In this document: one piece after another, positions 60,554 through 64,000 of the stretch | How positions within the stretch are numbered: the first letter of the stretch is position 1 | Layout of the letters: each line of letters begins with the position of its first letter | Assembly (NCBI GenBank): GCA_033344895.1 | Contig: JAWPMN010000001.1 | Coordinates: 124,001-188,000 of the forward strand | DNA: 64,000 nucleotides | Origin: Alphaproteobacteria bacterium | Lineage (GTDB): Bacteria > Pseudomonadota > Alphaproteobacteria > UBA8366 > Aestuariispiraceae | Direction: 5' to 3' | The notes under the pieces: model-generated | The model's input: only the letters and a program-made list of their open reading frames with translations | What the model was told of the DNA's origin: nothing | Database searches by the model: none | Translations under genes and position numbers: made by a program

Positions 60554-61986
60554 ACAACCGTCCGATCCTCTGGACCTCCGACAGTGTCAGCGCCGCGACC
60601 GGGTCCCGCAGCGCGGTGAAGTGGCAGGCAACCGGCGTGACGATCGACAGCCGGGCTGTTGCACCGGGCGATCTGTTTGTCGCGCTGAAAGGGCCGAACC
60701 ATGATGGCCACAACTATGTGCCTCAGGCCTTGGGCGAAGGCGCTGCGGCGGCACTGGTCAGCGCTGACTGGGCCGAGGACAAGTCCCAGAATCTCCCGCT
60801 GATTCCCGTCACCGACACAATGCAGGCCCTGGTCGACATGGCCCGGGCGAAGCGCGCCAGCACCGGCGCGAAAGTCGTCGGGATAACCGGCAGTGTCGGC
60901 AAGACCGGTACCAAGGAGAGCCTGTCCGCAGCCCTCGCGAAACTGGGCGAGACGCACAAGACGATGGGCAACCTGAACAACCATATCGGCCTGCCGCTGA
61001 CATTGGCGCGTCTGCCCGATACGGCACGGTTCGCCGTACTCGAAATGGGCATGAATCATACGGGTGAGATCGACGTCCTGTCCCGATTAGGGCGACCGCA
61101 CGTAGCGATCATCACCACGGTCGAAGCCGTCCATCTGGAGTTCTTCAACAGCATCGAGGGCATCGCCGACGCCAAGGCGGAAATCTTCGATGGGATGGAA
61201 CCGAACGGAACCGCCGTGCTGTTCCGGGACAGCCCGCTCTATGACCGGCTGGCCGCCAAGGCGGAAGCTGCCGACGTGCACCGGATTTTGAGTTTCGGAA
61301 GCCATGAGGGCGCGGACATCCGACTGATCGACAGTTCCCTGCACGCGGCCTGCAGCGCCGCCACGGTACGTATCGGCAACGACACCTTCGATTACTGCAT
61401 CGGCGCCCCAGGCCTGCATTGGGTCATGAACAGTCTTGCCGTACTGGCGGCCGTCAAGGCGCTGGGCGAAGACCCGGTCGCGGCCGCCGCCACCTTCACC
61501 GATGTTCGCGCGCCCCGCGGACGGGGCGCCTACCGCAGCATCGCGCTGCCCGATGGGGGCAGTTTCGGCCTGATCGATGAAAGCTACAACGCCAGCCCGG
61601 CCTCAGTTCGCGCCGCCATAGCCGTGCTGGGCCGAACCCATCCGAAGGAGGATGGCCGCCGCATCGCCGTCCTTGGTGACATGCTGGAACTGGGCGAATC
61701 CGCGCCTGACCTGCATGCCAACCTCGTCAGGGACCTGATCGCCGCTGAAATCGACACGGTTTACTGCTGCGGCCCACTGATGAGCGCGCTCTGGGAACAA
61801 TTGCCGCAAACCATGCGCGGTCAGTATGCCGAGAGCTCCGATGGGCTGGTCGCTCCTGTATGCGATGACATCCGCAATGGCGACATTGTCACGATCAAGG
61901 GATCGTTGGGCACGAAAATGGCCCCGATCGTAAAAGCACTCGACGGGCTGGCAGCCGAAACCGCCAGCCGCGCCGCCGGCGCCTGA
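60550..61986 (+). CDS. murF: UDP-N-acetylmuramoyl-tripeptide--D-alanyl-D-alanine ligase MurF
   Basis: A 478-residue Mur ligase that adds D-Ala-D-Ala to the UDP-MurNAc-tripeptide. It has the N-terminal domain [36 protein letters not shown] loop [25 protein letters not shown] and [10 protein letters not shown], with the C-terminal [14 protein letters not shown]. Start ATG overlaps murE (ATGA). In this order murE-murF-mraY it supplies the pentapeptide for lipid I synthesis. Confidence 0.95.
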   Translation: MNNRPILWTSDSVSAATGSRSAVKWQATGVTIDSRAVAPGDLFVALKGPNHDGHNYVPQALGEGAAAALVSADWAEDKSQNLPLIPVTDTMQALVDMARAKRASTGAKVVGITGSVGKTGTKESLSAALAKLGETHKTMGNLNNHIGLPLTLARLPDTARFAVLEMGMNHTGEIDVLSRLGRPHVAIITTVEAVHLEFFNSIEGIADAKAEIFDGMEPNGTAVLFRDSPLYDRLAAKAEAADVHRILSFGSHEGADIRLIDSSLHAACSAATVRIGNDTFDYCIGAPGLHWVMNSLAVLAAVKALGEDPVAAAATFTDVRAPRGRGAYRSIALPDGGSFGLIDESYNASPASVRAAIAVLGRTHPKEDGRRIAVLGDMLELGESAPDLHANLVRDLIAAEIDTVYCCGPLMSALWEQLPQTMRGQYAESSDGLVAPVCDDIRNGDIVTIKGSLGTKMAPIVKALDGLAAETASRAAGA

Positions 61987-62002
61987 GAGGAGACGGTCCA
62001 GA

Positions 62003-63088
62003 ATGCTCTTCACCCTCCTCTCTCCCCTCGCGGAAGACTTTCAGGGCTTCAACCTGTTCCGGTATCTGACCTTCCGGACCGGCGGGGCCATCATGACCGC
62101 ATTGCTGATCAGTTTCCTGATCGGCCCGTCCGTCATCCGCTGGCTGCGGTCGAAACAGGCCGGGTCGTCCAACATTCGCGACGATGTGCCCGAAGGGCAT
62201 CTGGCCAAGGCCGGCACGCCGACCATGGGCGGGTTCCTGATCCTGGTCGCGTTGGTGATGTCGACCCTGCTCTGGGCGGACATTTCGAACCCCTATGTCT
62301 GGATTGTCCTGCTGGTCACGGTGGGTTTCGGCGGTATCGGCTTCGCGGATGATTTCCTGAAGCTGACGAAGCGCAATTCCAAGGGACTTCCGGGCAAGCT
62401 GAAACTGCTTGGGCAGATCCTGATCGGGACCGCGGCCACCATCTGGTTCGTGTCGGTCACCGACGGCCCGTTGGCTCAGGGCCTCGCCGTTCCCTTCCTG
62501 AAAGACACCCTGGTCAATCTGGCCTGGTTCTTCATTCCATTCGCCGTTTTCGTCATGGTCGGCGCGTCCAATGCCGTCAACCTGACGGACGGTCTGGATG
62601 GCCTGGCCATCGTGCCGGTCATGATCGCGGCAGGCTGTTTCGGCTTCATTGCCTATCTGGTCGGCAACACCGTCTATTCCGGCTATCTCGGCATCCATTA
62701 TGTGGATGGCAGCGGCGAACTGGCGGTGTTCTGCGGTGCGGTACTGGGCGCGGGTCTGGGATTCCTTTGGTACAATGCCCCTCCCGCCATGGTCTTCATG
62801 GGCGACACGGGCTCTCTGTCACTCGGCGGCGCCCTGGGGGCGATTTCCGTCGTCACCAAACATGAGATCGTCCTGGCCATCATCGGCGGCCTGTTCGTTC
62901 TGGAAACCGTATCGGTGATCGTCCAGGTCGCCAGTTTCAAGCTGACCGGCAAGCGCGTCTTCGCGATGGCGCCGCTGCACCACCACTTCGAGAAGAAGGG
63001 GTGGAAGGAGCCGACAATCGTCATCCGTTTCTGGATCATCGCCGCCATCCTGGCCCTTGTCGGGCTGGCCACACTGAAGCTGAGGTGA
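62003..63088 (+). CDS. mraY: Phospho-N-acetylmuramoyl-pentapeptide-transferase MraY
   Basis: A 361-residue membrane enzyme with about ten helices that makes lipid I from undecaprenyl phosphate. Motifs are GTPTMGG-like [46 protein letters not shown] and [13 protein letters not shown] (catalytic Asp and His clusters). It starts 16 bp after murF, following GAGAGGAGA. Confidence 0.97.
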   Translation: MLFTLLSPLAEDFQGFNLFRYLTFRTGGAIMTALLISFLIGPSVIRWLRSKQAGSSNIRDDVPEGHLAKAGTPTMGGFLILVALVMSTLLWADISNPYVWIVLLVTVGFGGIGFADDFLKLTKRNSKGLPGKLKLLGQILIGTAATIWFVSVTDGPLAQGLAVPFLKDTLVNLAWFFIPFAVFVMVGASNAVNLTDGLDGLAIVPVMIAAGCFGFIAYLVGNTVYSGYLGIHYVDGSGELAVFCGAVLGAGLGFLWYNAPPAMVFMGDTGSLSLGGALGAISVVTKHEIVLAIIGGLFVLETVSVIVQVASFKLTGKRVFAMAPLHHHFEKKGWKEPTIVIRFWIIAAILALVGLATLKLR

Positions 63089-63092
63089 CGGG

Positions 63093-64000
63093 ATGACGAC
63101 AGGGACCGACATTTCCGATCCAATCCTCTACGCCGGGCGACGCGTGTTCGTTGTCGGTCTCGGCCGTTCCGGCATGGCCGCGGCCCACGCCCTGCGCGCC
63201 GGCGGTGCGACCGTTCTGTGCTGGGACGATGGCGACGCGGCACGCAGCGCGGCCGCTTCCGAACGCTTCGACATCGTCAACCCGACGACCGAGGGCGCCC
63301 TGAGCGACGCCGCCTGCATGGTTCTGGCGCCCGGCATTCCGCTGACCCATCCCCGGCCGCACCCCGCTGTTATCGCCGCCCGCCATGCGGGCGTCGAGAT
63401 CGTCGGCGACATCGAGCTTCTGTTTCGTGCGCGACCGGAGGCCACCTATGTCGGGATCACCGGTACGAATGGAAAATCCACCACGACGGCCTTGATCGGC
63501 CATATCCTGAAATCAGGCGGGATGGATGTCGCAATCGGTGGGAATCTGGGAATTCCGGCATTGAGCCTGCCAAAGGCGGATATCTATGTCTTGGAGATGT
63601 CGTCCTATCAACTGGATCTGACGCCCAGCCCTGCCTTTGACATCTCGGTGTTGTTGAACATCACACCGGACCATCTGGACCGTCACGGCGGCATGGGCGG
63701 TTACATCGATTCCAAACGGCGCATCCTGCGGCCGCGCACATCGGACAGTCTCGCCGTCATCGGCACCGACACCCCCGTCACCGAGACTATTGCGGTGGAG
63801 CAGCGCAGCCGCAACGCCGACGGTGTCGTTACGATCTGTCATGCGACCCAACCGGTCGCGGATTACGTGGCCGACGGACGTTTCCCCGCCATCGCCGGCG
63901 ATCACGGCGTTCAGAATGCCGCAGCGGCCTTTGCCGTCGCCCGTCGCCTGGGCCTGTCCGACGACGTCATTCTGCGGGGTCTGGAAACTTTCCCCGGTCT
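63093..64000 (+). CDS. murD: UDP-N-acetylmuramoylalanine--D-glutamate ligase MurD (3' part beyond window)
   Basis: The first ~302 residues are inside the window; the frame is open to the right edge. It shows the UDP-binding N-terminal Rossmann motif VFVVGLGRSGMAAAHALRAGG, the ATP loop GITGTNGKSTTTALIGHIL and LEMSSYQLDLTPSPAFDISVLLNITPDHLDRHG, all diagnostic for MurD. It begins 4 bp after mraY and continues the standard mraY-murD order of the dcw cluster. Confidence 0.95.
   Translation, partial: MTTGTDISDPILYAGRRVFVVGLGRSGMAAAHALRAGGATVLCWDDGDAARSAAASERFDIVNPTTEGALSDAACMVLAPGIPLTHPRPHPAVIAARHAGVEIVGDIELLFRARPEATYVGITGTNGKSTTTALIGHILKSGGMDVAIGGNLGIPALSLPKADIYVLEMSSYQLDLTPSPAFDISVLLNITPDHLDRHGGMGGYIDSKRRILRPRTSDSLAVIGTDTPVTETIAVEQRSRNADGVVTICHATQPVADYVADGRFPAIAGDHGVQNAAAAFAVARRLGLSDDVILRGLETFPG

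Overview
The window is a high-GC alphaproteobacterial chromosome segment, probably from a Rhodospirillales-like lineage. That placement is inferred from the division/wall gene order, an NDUFA12-type complex I subunit, a DUF2155 protein, a coenzyme-B12-dependent ribonucleotide reductase and the many Tat-like or periplasmic solute-binding transporters. The region looks ancestral and metabolic. I see no phage, transposase or CRISPR.

Layout. 1-2320 (-): part of a polyamine-type (Pot-like) ABC importer, with a divergent LysR regulator and a methyltransferase to 4272. 4331-9851 (-): a complete dipeptide/oligopeptide (Dpp-type) ABC importer with both ATPase domains fused in one protein. 10330-21460 (-): a complete short-chain amide utilisation operon. 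In transcription order it holds amiC (cytoplasmic amide sensor), amiR (ANTAR antiterminator), a leader with hexaloop hairpins and two intrinsic terminators, a five-gene Urt/Fmd-type ABC importer, amiE (aliphatic amidase), and a CbbQ/NorQ-type AAA+ ATPase with a CbbO/NorD-type VWA protein. 21849-28978 (-): a TRAP transporter (dctPQM), indolepyruvate:ferredoxin oxidoreductase (iorAB) and a MarR regulator, apparently one operon. 29231-30361: a DUF3883 protein and tRNA-Ser(GCU). 30480-33795: a Rieske oxygenase, a LysR regulator and a VanB-type reductase.

33917-38201 holds small envelope and housekeeping genes: OmpA-like, flavodoxin-fold, PAS, DUF2155, methyltransferase, two tandem MlaD/MCE proteins and NDUFA12. 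38339-42359: class II ribonucleotide reductase nrdJ behind two candidate NrdR boxes. 42412-45042: a HAD hydrolase, two 77-bp palindromic repeats, and divergent Lrp regulator and alanine dehydrogenase. 45046-49240: two divergent PuuA-type glutamine-synthetase homologues plus a PuuB-type oxidase, i.e. polyamine/amine catabolism that fits the Pot-like importer at the left edge. 49317-55111: PilZ protein, TerB-like protein, a cobalamin riboswitch in front of an unrecognised 105-residue protein, septation protein A, a NUDIX hydrolase and two TPR proteins. 55303-64000: the dcw cluster mraZ-rsmH-ftsL-ftsI-murE-murF-mraY-murD (murD runs off the edge), preceded by three 10-bp-phased MraZ-type boxes.

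The most interesting parts are the amide operon (an ANTAR-controlled leader feeding an ABC importer plus amidase, with an AAA+/VWA chaperone-like pair appended) and the B12-riboswitch-controlled protein of unknown function. All assignments come from reading the sequence. No database search was run.
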